Notes: generated by a model not told the origin, from the letters alone. A stretch of 64,000 nucleotides of DNA from Ferrimonas pelagia (GCF_039543565.1 NZ_BAABJZ010000106.1:61453-125452); one strand, 5' to 3'. Numbered from the stretch's first letter, positions 1 to 9,065 are shown. Program-made: numbers and translations.

Positions 1-5
1 TGGGG

Positions 6-803
6 TTACAACGCGCGGATGATCCCGCCTTCGACACGTAGGCCCTGACCGTTCATGGCACGATTGCTGGTCAGGTACACCGTGGCGTCGGCCACTTCAT
101 TAACGTCGACAAAGCGCTGAAGCAAAGAGGTCGGCTCGTGATCGGCAAAATAGTTGCCGGTCAGCTCGTCGACCGACTTACCCTCTTCGGTTGCCAAGGT
201 GTCGAAGTAGTTTTCTACGCCCTCGGTCCAGGTCGGTCCCGGCAGCACAGAGTTGACGGTGACGTTCTTGCCCTTGGTCAGCTCAGCCAATGCACGGGAC
301 AGCGACAGCAGAGCGGTTTTGGTCACCGAGTAGTGCACCATCTGACCCAACGGCTTGATGGCGCACTCGGAGGAGACGTTGACGATGCGGCCATAGTCGC
401 GCTCCAGCATCTTAGGCAACAGCGCCCGAGCTAGGCGCACGGCGGAGAGGATGTTGACGTTGAAGTAGTGCATCCACTCGTCGTCGCTGATCTCGGCGAA
501 GGCTTTTACCTCAAAAATGCCGGTGTTGTTGATCAGGATATCGATCCCGCCTTCAGTTTCGAGCTTGGCTAACAGTGCGTCGGTGCTGGCGGCGTCGGAC
601 AGATCGGCAGCGGCACACAGCGCTCGGCCTTCGGCGTGGGTTAGGCTGGCCAACTCTGCCGCGACTTCGGCGCAGCGCGCCTCGGTGCGACCATTGATGT
701 ATACCACGGCCCCTTCGGCCAGGTACTTCTCGGCGATCTTCTTGCCAATGCCACTGGTTGAGCCGGTCACCAAGACCCGCTTGCCCTGCAGTTGCAGATC
801 CAT
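6..803 (-). CDS. SDR family NAD(P)-dependent oxidoreductase
   Basis: A 265-residue classical short-chain dehydrogenase/reductase, normally a cytoplasmic NAD(P)-dependent oxidoreductase on small alcohols or ketones; the substrate cannot be told from sequence. The cofactor motif TGSTSGIG is at residues 13-20, the NNTG motif near 92-95, and the catalytic set is Ser144/145, Tyr158 and Lys162 (YSVTK). The length is normal and the gene complete, with GGGAG a few bases before the ATG. It has no close co-directional partner. A Fur-box-like palindrome lies about 80 bp upstream, so iron regulation is plausible. EntA-type enzymes are Fur-regulated SDRs, but nothing here specifically indicates EntA. The family is certain; the role is open. 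Confidence 0.9.
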   Translation of the reverse strand: MDLQLQGKRVLVTGSTSGIGKKIAEKYLAEGAVVYINGRTEARCAEVAAELASLTHAEGRALCAAADLSDAASTDALLAKLETEGGIDILINNTGIFEVKAFAEISDDEWMHYFNVNILSAVRLARALLPKMLERDYGRIVNVSSECAIKPLGQMVHYSVTKTALLSLSRALAELTKGKNVTVNSVLPGPTWTEGVENYFDTLATEEGKSVDELTGNYFADHEPTSLLQRFVDVNEVADATVYLTSNRAMNGQGLRVEGGIIRAL

Positions 804-879
804 ATATTCACTCCCATTGATTCATCCACGATCAGGCAACGAGTGTAGTGCGCCCCTTCCCATTGCGGTAAATGATGTT

Positions 880-894
880 TGATAATTATTGTCA
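880..894. promoter_or_regulatory. Putative Fur box upstream of the SDR gene
   Basis: TGATAATTATTGTCA matches the 7-1-7 Fur consensus TGATAAT-N-ATTATCA at 14 of 15 positions. It lies 77-91 bp upstream of the SDR start codon. No gene begins rightward within several hundred bases, so the SDR is the likely target. The match is seen; the regulation is inferred. Confidence 0.6.
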
Positions 895-1000
895 TAACGC
901 ATTGTTATGAATCACGGCGCGGAAAAACGTGCGCCACTTCGTTTACGCCGCCACGTCGCAATGGGTCTTGGCGGTGGGCATTGGCGCCCAGAATAGGGTG

Positions 1001-1420
1001 CTAAGTCGGCGTGGGGAAAGGGAAGGGCCGGGCGCTGGCGGGCAGATAGAGCGGATGGGCTGGACGGCCGCTGCAGTTGAGCGCAAGGCACTGAGGCTCG
1101 GATAACTGTGCCAGTACCTGGCGATCCCGATCCCAAAAGGCGCCATCATTGCCCCAGGCCACGAGGGTGAGATCGGCACTTTGGTGTAGGCGCTTAAGCC
1201 AGCAATCGTTATCTGGGCCGATAGGCGCCGCCGCTCGTTTGAGCTCTGCTGGTAAGGTGGCGCGGTAGGCAAACAGATTGGCGACCACCAGTTGGTTAAA
1301 GCCCAGCGATCGAGCAAAGCCCATGCAGCGGCGAATGGTGGGGTCGTCCCGATAGGCGTCGGCGGTGGCCGGGCGACAAGTGATTGAGCTGTTGCAGGAA
1401 ACTATTGAAGGCAGTTTCTT
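1001..1420 (-). pseudogene. DUF1643 family protein, 5'-truncated remnant
   Basis: The reading frame encodes typical DUF1643 blocks: ATADAYRDDPTIRRC, then GFARSLGF, VVANLFAYRAT, GPDNDCWL, WGNDG and HPLYLP. The family's N-terminal strand and its start are missing. Upstream of the first block the frame has no ATG, GTG or TTG before an in-frame TGA at 1421-1423. A plausible ribosome-bound ATG at 1424 (MKETAFN...) is in another frame, as if a frameshift separated the two. The first internal ATG (1324) would give only 107 residues starting inside the conserved core. Function of the family is unknown. Most likely a decayed gene. Confidence 0.6.
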
Positions 1421-1623
1421 TCATTGGGAATTCCTCATTTATACTAATTCTCACTTGGATTTGCGGTTGGGTGTTGTCGAAGTTGGATCTGCTCACATGT
1501 TGTATCTCGCAGTAAACCTACGGGCACACTCTGTTAACTTACGTCTGTTACCGGGCTGGAAACCTAAGAGAAAACCCAGTGCCGCGAAGTTCAGCGCAGC
1601 ACCGGACAAGCTAAAACCATGTG

Positions 1624-3003
1624 CTAAGTCAACTTATTGGCCTTGGCTGGCTGACGTAAGATACCGGATGCCGTGCCCTTGGTACGGTTGCGGCTGCGTT
1701 TCGGTTTAGGCTTCATTCCCTGCAGCATAGCGATCACCCCAGTAATTGTGACAATGGTCATCCAGCCACATAGGACAGTAATGAGGAAGGTATACCAAGC
1801 TGGCATGGTTCGCCCTGAATGAAGGGGCATGACAAAGCGGCGCAATTTCTGACCGAAGCTCAATTCACCGAAATGGTAGGCAGAGAGAATATCCCCGCTC
1901 GTGATATCGAGGTGGGCAACACTTCCAGGTACACCAAACCAATCAGCGGACGACGTGAAGATGAAGCGGATAGTATTCCCGAGATCAGGACGCTGAGAAT
2001 GGCTAACCTCCGGACTCGCTCGTCCTGGCTGCTCGTGGTTGCGTTGAGCCATGCGTTCGAGGGTCAGCTCCTCGGTTATTTCTTGGCTCTGCATCGAAGT
2101 TCGGATTGTCTTTTTATCCATCGAAGCATCGGCCAGCTGCCCTTGGGGACGCTGACGGGTGGTGCTCTGTTGCTCAACCTCATTTCCTTGGCCATTAGTG
2201 CGCCTAAAACTCTTTGGCCAGTTTGCAGAGACAAACTCCCCATCGGGGAATAAGCGGGCAACCGCATCAATACGGTCACTCCATTGTTCACCGGTGATGA
2301 TCGGCTCTTCCAGCAAAAAGTTGTACTCCACATCATGCGCGCCCAGCAACTTGCCGGTGACCGTACGATAAGTGATCCCAGCCCCGGTCAAACATAAGAA
2401 AACCAAGGGTAGCAATATAACCGTGGAGCCGTGAATGTGGTTTTTGAACATGTCACTTCGGCGCGATTTGCGAGGTACCACTGTTGTCTTCCAGCGGAAA
2501 CCTTTACGTAAAGGCCACCAAAGGACAAAGCCGACGATTGAGATCACGGTTCCCAGCAAAGTGACAATAGCTGCCAGATCAGCCCCGTTAAGTCCGAGTA
2601 ACACGGGCTGGCGTCCAAGCAGAAAATCACGATGCAAGTGCAGTACAACAGCAAAAAAACCGGTAACATTTCTTGCTGGACGCTCATACAGTTGCTCAAG
2701 ATCATCCGCAGCAAACCCCTGCTGAGTTGCGCCGTTATTGATACGGTAATAGGGCGATCCTTCAGTCGGTGCCGTTATACCGGTCACAGGCAGCGCCTGC
2801 TGCTGCATTAACTCGTCAAGCCGATCGACGGTCTGACCTTTGACAAAATTACTTTGCGCTTCATATTGCTGCCCAAACGTTTCCGGAGTTACCTGTCCCC
2901 ACCAGATCATCGCCCCAACAATCGTGCCGGTCGCCAAAAGAACCACAAAGGGGATCCCGATAATAAGCCCGACCCATTTATGTAACCAGCGCATAAATGC
3001 CAT
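1624..3003 (-). CDS. PepSY-associated TM (PiuB-like) membrane protein
   Basis: A 459-residue inner-membrane protein of the PepSY_TM family. It starts with the typical WLHKWVGLIIGIPF helix (about residues 5-30). It then has a periplasmic stretch, a pair of central helices around 130-165, another near 195-215, and a C-terminal helix near 405-430 followed by a basic tail. Members such as PiuB and FoxB sit in siderophore-uptake operons, and some help release iron from ferric siderophores. The middle (about 270-345) is a polar, low-complexity periplasmic insertion. Its 5' region holds a Fur-box-like site at 3134-3152, and a TonB receptor lies 1.5 kb away divergently, separated by an IS remnant. 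A role in iron uptake is inferred. Confidence 0.85.
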   Translation of the reverse strand: MAFMRWLHKWVGLIIGIPFVVLLATGTIVGAMIWWGQVTPETFGQQYEAQSNFVKGQTVDRLDELMQQQALPVTGITAPTEGSPYYRINNGATQQGFAADDLEQLYERPARNVTGFFAVVLHLHRDFLLGRQPVLLGLNGADLAAIVTLLGTVISIVGFVLWWPLRKGFRWKTTVVPRKSRRSDMFKNHIHGSTVILLPLVFLCLTGAGITYRTVTGKLLGAHDVEYNFLLEEPIITGEQWSDRIDAVARLFPDGEFVSANWPKSFRRTNGQGNEVEQQSTTRQRPQGQLADASMDKKTIRTSMQSQEITEELTLERMAQRNHEQPGRASPEVSHSQRPDLGNTIRFIFTSSADWFGVPGSVAHLDITSGDILSAYHFGELSFGQKLRRFVMPLHSGRTMPAWYTFLITVLCGWMTIVTITGVIAMLQGMKPKPKRSRNRTKGTASGILRQPAKANKLT

Positions 3004-3133
3004 TTAGTATCCCTTACATTGCATGTGAATAGTCAACGATAGGTTTTCACATTACTGGCAAAAACAATGTGATAGGAAGTCTCATTTGCATTTACTTAGG
3101 CTGGTAAATTGTATAGTTGCGATGCGTATCACA

Positions 3134-3152
3134 AATGCGAATCATTGCCATT
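3134..3152. promoter_or_regulatory. Putative Fur box between the PepSY gene and the IS remnant
   Basis: AATGCGAATCATTGCCATT matches the 19-bp Fur consensus AATGATAATCATTATCATT at 15 of 19 positions, with paired changes in the two half-sites. It is 131 bp upstream of the PepSY-TM start. Before the IS remnant existed it may also have served the rightward genes, including the TonB receptor. Confidence 0.55.
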
Positions 3153-3182
3153 CGCTGCGTCGTGCTCCGTTGCCGCTTGGTT

Positions 3183-3784
3183 GTCGCTGCCACTAAACTC
3201 AAGGTTTATGCCGAAGGCGAGTGGAAAGCACCTTAGCACGGTAAGGAAAAGCGCCGCTTCTGGTGCAAACTGCACCTCGCGATTGATGCCGAAACGCATG
3301 AGGTCGTGGCCGCGAAAGTCAGCCTCGTAAACGTTGCTGATAAAGAAGTACTGTCGACGCTATTGAACTTTTTACGTCGCTGTATCAAACCGGTCTCAAC
3401 CGATGGTGTCTAAAACACCAAGGAGTGTCTGTCGCAAACTACTTCAGAGGAAGAAAGCAAAACCAACGATACTACCCGTGTTCAAACGCTGGATATTGGG
3501 AAGAAGAGCACCCGCGAAATGAGGTCGTCGAAGCTTTGAAAACCGGTTAATTCAAGCCGTGGAAAGTGGACAACGACTATCATCGGCGATCATTGTCTGA
3601 GGCCGGTGTTGGTCGTGACAAGAAATTCATCAGTCCGAAGCCCGGCTTGCGCGATTACGATGAGCAAGTCAGTGAAGCATTAGACTGCATGAAGGCGATG
3701 AACAGAGCCATAGGACTCGGTATGCCTGTTCGTCAGGCAGTTAATCCTTGGAAAACCCATTGGGATGGGCTTTTTCAAGATTAA
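3183..3784 (+). pseudogene. Decayed IS5-family transposase
   Basis: Fragments of an IS5-type DDE transposase run in order on the plus strand: KVYAEGEWK, an in-frame TAG, then HGKEKRRFWCKLHLAID and HEVVAAKVSLVNVADKEVL. After a disrupted stretch come NAGYWEEEHPRNEVVEALK, an in-frame TAA, and finally WKVDNDYHRRSLSEAG and KAMNRAIGLGMPVRQ, which is the usual family C-terminus. At least two stops and one or more frame changes make it non-functional. The 5' part of the transposase is missing and I could not identify terminal inverted repeats. It lies between a Fur-box-like site and the His-rich/TonB receptor genes. Confidence 0.85.
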
Positions 3785-3990
3785 TTGAGCTACAACGCCG
3801 ATTGGGATCCGTGTCAGAAAGAACAGGATTGATGCAAGTGGCGAAGGGACGGTTTCTGCTTGAAACCTGAAGTTCAGGCTTGCCTTAAATGTCAACACTA
3901 AGCCTTGGGTAAGGTTAAATTTGTGATGTTACGTGAATTTCCATGTTTTTTCGGTAGCTAACGTACGCCTAAATCGTCAACAATTTGCCA

Positions 3991-4329
3991 ATGCTGCTTT
4001 CTCGAACGCTGTCAATTCTGCTGATTATATGGACTGTACTGGTAAGCCAGACGGTGCGAGCAGTTGCGTTTGAAGAATACCTGCATGGCTTGGGGTTGGA
4101 ATACGGTAACCATCATATCCACGATAGTTACGACCAGCACTCCCACGCTGACAATGCCTGTCTGGCCGGTTTGTTGGTGGATTACAGCCGTGATAGCACA
4201 GTGTCGTTCATCTTTGTGTTGCCGGTGCAGCGCCCTCAAACCGTCGTTTACCGGCCCATCGTCGCGCCTATCTCGCGACTTCCCGCATTGGAACCTTCCA
4301 GCCGCGGTCCCCCTGTCTTTTCTGCGTAA
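3991..4329 (+). CDS. Small secreted histidine-rich protein, function unknown
   Basis: A protein of about 112 residues with a Sec-type signal peptide (hydrophobic LSILLIIWTVLVSQTVRA, cleavage likely near VRA). A His/Asp cluster follows, GNHHIHDSYDQHSHADNAC, with five His in about 15 residues plus a Cys. The C-terminal part is proline-rich and extended. His clusters of this kind often bind Zn, Cu or Ni in the periplasm; that role is inferred. I used ATG 3991; a TTG at 3985 is in frame and neither has a clear Shine-Dalgarno. It lies just upstream of the TonB receptor on the same strand, so metal acquisition is the natural hypothesis. No family was recognised with confidence. Confidence 0.55.
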   Translation: MLLSRTLSILLIIWTVLVSQTVRAVAFEEYLHGLGLEYGNHHIHDSYDQHSHADNACLAGLLVDYSRDSTVSFIFVLPVQRPQTVVYRPIVAPISRLPALEPSSRGPPVFSA

Positions 4330-4404
4330 ACCTTAACTATTCATTGCTGTCGTTCTGTTCCCTAGACGCTCGGTGCACGGTTGCACCAGCACTTTGGCGA
4401 GCAA

Positions 4405-4497
4405 ATGCTTTGTGTCTGCCCGTTTAAGCTGATGGTCTGTGGCATTTGCCCATTGGCTAATGGGATCACAACGGTGGCGATCGCTGTACCGATTTGA
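4405..4497 (+). CDS. Cys-rich mini-ORF, possibly split by a frameshift
   Basis: A 30-codon ORF with two cysteine pairs, CVC and CGIC, in a hydrophobic context (LCVCPFKLMVCGICPLA). Its TGA overlaps the ATG of a second 21-codon ORF (4497-4562, beginning MLLGAWLPHIRLAVF) in a TGATG junction. That second ORF ends 2 bp before the TonB receptor start. Read together they would make a two-helix membrane peptide of about 50 residues, so this may be one small gene with a frameshift. Alternatively it is two coupled leader peptides, or chance. No family was recognised. Confidence 0.3.
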   Translation: MLCVCPFKLMVCGICPLANGITTVAIAVPI

Positions 4498-4564
4498 TGT
4501 TGTTAGGCGCATGGCTGCCCCACATCAGGTTGGCTGTGTTTATTGCAAAAAAGACAAATTAAAA

Positions 4565-6718
4565 ATGACAAAACCAACACTGTTAAGTGTGGCTATCGCT
4601 GCCACCCTGAGTCTTCCGACGACGTTCGCTGCCGAACAGAACACGACTGAACGCACTGCCACGACAGCAGACTCCACGTTGAACGAAGACATTGAAGTCC
4701 TGCAGATCCGCCACGTGCCACAGCCATACCGAGGCAACGTGTCCACGGATGAACTGCCTCAGGCCGTGGTTGAGATAGCCGGTGCCGATCTGGATACGAT
4801 GGGGATCACCGATCTGCAGACCGCTTTGTCTCAGGTCAATGGCGTAGTGCCGATGCAGAACTTGGGTGGCCTGTGGGATGCATTTGCCATCCGCGGTTTC
4901 AGCGGTGATGAGAACCTACCGTCGGCTTACCTGATCAACGGCTTTAGCGCCGGGCGAGGCTTCAGTGGCATTCGCGATACCGCCAGCGTCGAGTACATTG
5001 AGGTGCTCAAGGGCCCTGGCTCTGCCCTGTATGGCCGGGGCGAGCCCGGCGGAACGGTTAACATTGTGACTAAGAAGCCTCAGTTCACCACCGAAGGCTC
5101 CTTGCTAATGGGCGCCGGACGCTATGACGACTACCGTTTCGAAGGGGATTTCACCACAGGTCTGACCGAAGATCTGGCATTTCGGATCAACGGCAGCTAC
5201 CTCGACAGCGGCAGCTTCCGAGACACCGTCGAGACCGAAGCACTGGCGATCTCCCCCTCCCTGCATTATCACATCAGCGACGCCACCTCCGTGCTGTACG
5301 AGGGCGAGTTCCAGCGTCAAAGCAAACCGTTTGACCGCGGGATCGTCGTTCTGGAGGGACAGGATCCACTGGACCGTCATACCTATTTGGGTGAACCCGG
5401 TGATGGTGATCACGAGGTGGACGCCCAAGGTCACCAATTGACCCTGTTTCATGACATCGCCGACAACTGGCGCCTGTCTGCAGGTATGGGCTACCGTACC
5501 TCCTCACTGGTAGGACAATCGAGCGATCCAGAACTGTCTCCTGGCCGCCAGCTGATCTTTGAAGACGGCGAAACCCTGAGCCGTCAACAACGCAACCGTA
5601 ACCACAGCACCGAAGACGTTTCCGTCCGTTTTGAGCTCAGCGGCGAGCTGGATTGGATGGGGGTTCGTCACAACCTTCTGTCCGGTGCCGATGCCTACGA
5701 CTTCACCTACGACAACATAATGAGTCGTTGGCGCCCGAACCCGGGTGAAACCACCTATTCCATTAACATCTACAATCCGGTTTATGGCCAGGTTGCGCCA
5801 GATGTCTCTCCGGTCACGGACCGCACCGAGCACCACCAAGCCATTGGCTTCTACCTGCAGGACATGATCGAGCTGAGCGATCAATGGCAGGTACTGGTGG
5901 GGGCACGCTTTGACCATCTAAAACAGACCATCACAGACCACTTGCTAGACCCGTCCGATGACGGCCACGAACAAGAGATCAGCCAGTCCCGAGTAAGCCC
6001 GCGGGCCGGTCTGGTGTATCAACCTGTTGAAGGGCTGAGCCTCTATGCTAGCTACTCCGAAGGCTTTAACCCCAACTCCAACACCGACCGTAATAACGAA
6101 GGCTTTGACCCAGAGGAAAGCAAGGCCACTGAGCTGGGAGCGAAGTTTGAAGGCGAGTGGTTCTCCGGATCTGTGGCGCTGTTCCAAGCCAACAAAACCA
6201 ACGTGCTGACCGGCGATCCTATCGATCCGACCTTTATGGCGGCGATCGGCAAGGCGCGTAGCCAAGGGGTCGAGCTGGACCTTACCGCCATGCTGAGCGA
6301 GAGCACTCAGTTAGATCTCAGCTACGCCTGGATCGATGCCGAGACCCGCAATACTGTCACTGACGCCGATTGGGGTGTGGAGATCCCTGCCGGCAGCCCA
6401 CTGCTCAACATCGCCGAGCACAGCGGCTTTGTGAATCTGCGTCACAACGCCCACCTAGCCGGCCGCCCGCTCGAGGTCGGTGGCACCTATCGCTACGTTG
6501 GCGAGCGCTTAGGAGATACGGTGGATCCTGACTTCTGGCTGCCAGCCTACGACCGGGTGGATCTGTTCGCTACGGTTGAGCTGAGTAACCACCTGCTGCT
6601 GCGCGCTCGGATTGAAAACCTGTTTGATACCGAGTATCTGGCTTCTTCCTACGCCCGTCTTTGGGTTCAGCCGGGCGAGCCACGAAACGCGCAGTTGACA
6701 CTGCAATACCGATTCTAA
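4565..6718 (+). CDS. TonB-dependent siderophore-type outer-membrane receptor
   Basis: A 717-residue TonB-dependent receptor that imports a ferric siderophore or related metal complex across the outer membrane using TonB energy. It has a signal peptide (MTKPTLLSVAIAATLSLPTT, cleaved after FA). The plug domain spans about residues 55-180, with the signatures AFAIRGF, VEYIEVLKGPGSALYGRGEPGGTVN and NIVTKKP. A 22-strand barrel follows, ending in the expected aromatic residue (LTLQYRF). The plug type matches the FhuA/FpvA-like siderophore class. ATG 4565 was chosen because the signal peptide starts there; an upstream in-frame GTG (4439) would add an unlikely extension. A strong terminator follows. 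The specific ligand is unknown. Confidence 0.92.
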   Translation: MTKPTLLSVAIAATLSLPTTFAAEQNTTERTATTADSTLNEDIEVLQIRHVPQPYRGNVSTDELPQAVVEIAGADLDTMGITDLQTALSQVNGVVPMQNLGGLWDAFAIRGFSGDENLPSAYLINGFSAGRGFSGIRDTASVEYIEVLKGPGSALYGRGEPGGTVNIVTKKPQFTTEGSLLMGAGRYDDYRFEGDFTTGLTEDLAFRINGSYLDSGSFRDTVETEALAISPSLHYHISDATSVLYEGEFQRQSKPFDRGIVVLEGQDPLDRHTYLGEPGDGDHEVDAQGHQLTLFHDIADNWRLSAGMGYRTSSLVGQSSDPELSPGRQLIFEDGETLSRQQRNRNHSTEDVSVRFELSGELDWMGVRHNLLSGADAYDFTYDNIMSRWRPNPGETTYSINIYNPVYGQVAPDVSPVTDRTEHHQAIGFYLQDMIELSDQWQVLVGARFDHLKQTITDHLLDPSDDGHEQEISQSRVSPRAGLVYQPVEGLSLYASYSEGFNPNSNTDRNNEGFDPEESKATELGAKFEGEWFSGSVALFQANKTNVLTGDPIDPTFMAAIGKARSQGVELDLTAMLSESTQLDLSYAWIDAETRNTVTDADWGVEIPAGSPLLNIAEHSGFVNLRHNAHLAGRPLEVGGTYRYVGERLGDTVDPDFWLPAYDRVDLFATVELSNHLLLRARIENLFDTEYLASSYARLWVQPGEPRNAQLTLQYRF

Positions 6719-6737
6719 AACGGATGAGATAACTCGG

Positions 6738-6767
6738 CGCCTCCGCTCTTTTGGAGGCGTTTTATTT
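6738..6767 (+). terminator. Rho-independent terminator after the TonB receptor
   Basis: A 7-bp stem CGCCTCC/GGAGGCG with an 8-nt loop is followed by TTTTATTT. A second perfect 8-bp hairpin without a T-tract (CTCCACTC/GAGTGGAG) lies at 6786-6804. Confidence 0.85.
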
Positions 6768-6912
6768 GCTAGTGTTTTTGGGTTTCTCCACTCGCAGAGT
6801 GGAGCAGCTCCACACTTCGGTTGATTCAGTGGGACAGCGAACGCATTCACCTCAGCCGAGGCCAAAATCATTAATCGTATTCGTCGTATTTTAACAGAAT
6901 TAGGGAGTTACC

Positions 6913-7632
6913 ATGGTTAACCCTGTCGTTGTCGCAGAGTCACTGTGCGTGAAATTTGGGAATCATAACGTACTTGATGACGTTAGCTTTTCTGTCAATC
7001 AGGGTGAAATATTTGCGCTGTTAGGTGGCAACGGGGCGGGTAAATCCACCACCCTAAAGACCTTCCTTGGGACAGTGACTCCTTCTGCGGGCAGCGCATC
7101 GGTAATGGGGCATTCGGTTGGCTCAGAGAATGGTGCGATCCGCAATAAAATCGCCTATTTACCAGAGTCTGTGATGCTCTATGGCCACATGACCGGCATT
7201 GAGAATATTGAGTACTTTTTGTCGCTGTCAGGTCTAAATCAAACGCGCTCCAGTGTCGAAGCAGCCTTAACGCGCGTGGCGTTGCAGCCAATGGCCTGGC
7301 ATAAAAAGATGTCAGATTATTCCAAAGGCATGAGACAGAAAACGGCCATTGCGCTGGCTTTGCTGCGTGAAGCGCCAGTTCTGTTCTTGGATGAGCCCAC
7401 TTCCGGCCTGGATCCAAGTGCCATTGATGAATTTAACCAATTGGTCACGGCTTTAGCCCATGGCGGTGCAACCGTCTTTATGGTGACGCACGATGTGTAC
7501 GGCGCTTGTCAGGTTGCCCATCGCATCGGTTTGTTGGACAGCGGAAAAATCGTCGGCGTATTTGAGCGCAATGGCAATCAACCGATCGATACCGAAGCGG
7601 TCCACACCGCTTTTGCCAAGAGAACAGCGTAA
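6913..7632 (+). CDS. ABC transporter ATP-binding protein (ABC-2 type)
   Basis: A 239-residue ATPase subunit with Walker A GGNGAGKST (38-46), a divergent signature YSKGMRQK (136-143), Walker B VLFLDE (156-161) and switch His in VTHD. The order and length are those of ABC-2/NosF-type exporters. AGGGAG precedes the ATG, and the stop overlaps the first permease ATG by one base (TAATG), so the three ABC genes are an operon. The operon follows the TonB receptor after a terminator. It presumably powers the two permeases; the substrate is unknown. Direction is most often export for this class. Confidence 0.92.
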   Translation: MVNPVVVAESLCVKFGNHNVLDDVSFSVNQGEIFALLGGNGAGKSTTLKTFLGTVTPSAGSASVMGHSVGSENGAIRNKIAYLPESVMLYGHMTGIENIEYFLSLSGLNQTRSSVEAALTRVALQPMAWHKKMSDYSKGMRQKTAIALALLREAPVLFLDEPTSGLDPSAIDEFNQLVTALAHGGATVFMVTHDVYGACQVAHRIGLLDSGKIVGVFERNGNQPIDTEAVHTAFAKRTA

Positions 7633-9065
7633 TGAACATCATCAAGTTAGTTATGCGTGACGAATGGCGTTATTGGCGACGAACACGGGTCGCAACCACC
7701 GTTATTCTAATTGGTGTTGTCTTGTCCCTCGCCTCGGTTGTGATTAATTCGATTGAAATGCGTCAGGCCGCCGTTGAGCGAGCTGAGCTGCAACGCACAT
7801 CAGAAGCCAATTTCATCGAGCAACCTGACAAACATCCGCACCGCATGGTCCATTACGGCCATTATGTGTTTAGAGCACCTTCTCCCCTTAGCATCATCGA
7901 TCCTGGTGTTGATGCCTATACGGGAACGGCCATTTTTCTGGAGGGTCACCAACAAAACAGCGCCATGTTTGCTGATCAGCGCCAATCCAGCGGCATGACG
8001 CGTTTTAGTAGCCTATCACCGGCGTTTATGTTGCAGGTTATTGTGCCTTTGATGCTGATTATGGTGGGCTACTCCTGCATGACCCGCGAGCGCGAAGCCG
8101 GCACCTTACACGTTTTGATCACTCAAGGGGTGAAGGTGAGAGACATCCTGATAGGCAAGTTTCTCTCCGTCTTGGGCAGTGGCGTTCTCATGCTGTTACC
8201 GCTCATCCTCGCCAGTCTTTGGGCGAGTGTAAGCGGTGAGTCAGTGACGATCACCGCCAGTTTTGTCCTGGGATATGTCCTCTATATCCTTATTTGGAGT
8301 GCGATTGTCCTTTGGGTTTCGAGTATAAGTGCGCGCAGTAACGCAAGCTTCGCCATCTTGATTGGCCTATGGGTTGTCTTCTGTATTCTCGTTCCACGGA
8401 TCGGTAGCTCGACTGCAGCCACCTTGGTTACATCGGCAGGGAAACTTGAAACGGACTTTGCTGTTCGAGAGGAGCTACGTACCCTGGGCAACGGGCACGA
8501 TGCGTCCGATCCAGCCTTTGTAAAGCTGAAGCAGGACTTGTTGGATCAATACGGTGTTGACGACATCGCTGACCTTCCGATTAACTTCCGTGGTGCCGTG
8601 GCAACGCATTCTGAAAAAGTGCTGACAGACGTGCTTAATAAATATGCTGACGCACGGATGGAAGAGGAGCTCTCGCAGGCTGAGATCGCGCGCCAGTTTG
8701 GCTGGCTATCCCCTATGGTGTCGATGCGTACCTTGTCGATGATGATCTCAGGGACAAACCTGGAAACCCATCATCGATTTTTACGGGAAGCTGAAAGCCT
8801 CAGGTACGACTTTGTCCAAGCACTCAACCACGTTCATGAGCATGATTTGGATTATGACGCGGATGTCAGTCGCTATAAAAATGAAGAAACGGCCAAAGCC
8901 GCGCGCGTTGATGCCAGTCACTGGGATGTACTTTCGGAATTTTCATTTGAGCCGGAGTCCAGCACCTTCCGATTGAGTCACAGCATGGTTTACGCCCTCC
9001 AACTGTTGTTTTGGTTGGGGCTGATGTTGTTACTCATAAAGCAAGCAAGCAGAAGAATACTGTAA
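7632..9065 (+). CDS. ABC-2 type permease, DUF3526-like, first copy
   Basis: A 477-residue membrane protein with one N-terminal helix (about 20-42) and a long extracytoplasmic segment to about 130. A block of five helices follows (about 135-275), then a second soluble segment and a final helix near 450-472. This is the plan of ABC-2 permeases with the DUF3526 extension, including the TREREAGTLHVL box after the second helix. The start overlaps the ATPase stop, and the stop overlaps the next permease start (TAATG). Together with its neighbour it should form a heterodimeric channel. Substrate unknown. Confidence 0.85.
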   Translation: MNIIKLVMRDEWRYWRRTRVATTVILIGVVLSLASVVINSIEMRQAAVERAELQRTSEANFIEQPDKHPHRMVHYGHYVFRAPSPLSIIDPGVDAYTGTAIFLEGHQQNSAMFADQRQSSGMTRFSSLSPAFMLQVIVPLMLIMVGYSCMTREREAGTLHVLITQGVKVRDILIGKFLSVLGSGVLMLLPLILASLWASVSGESVTITASFVLGYVLYILIWSAIVLWVSSISARSNASFAILIGLWVVFCILVPRIGSSTAATLVTSAGKLETDFAVREELRTLGNGHDASDPAFVKLKQDLLDQYGVDDIADLPINFRGAVATHSEKVLTDVLNKYADARMEEELSQAEIARQFGWLSPMVSMRTLSMMISGTNLETHHRFLREAESLRYDFVQALNHVHEHDLDYDADVSRYKNEETAKAARVDASHWDVLSEFSFEPESSTFRLSHSMVYALQLLFWLGLMLLLIKQASRRIL

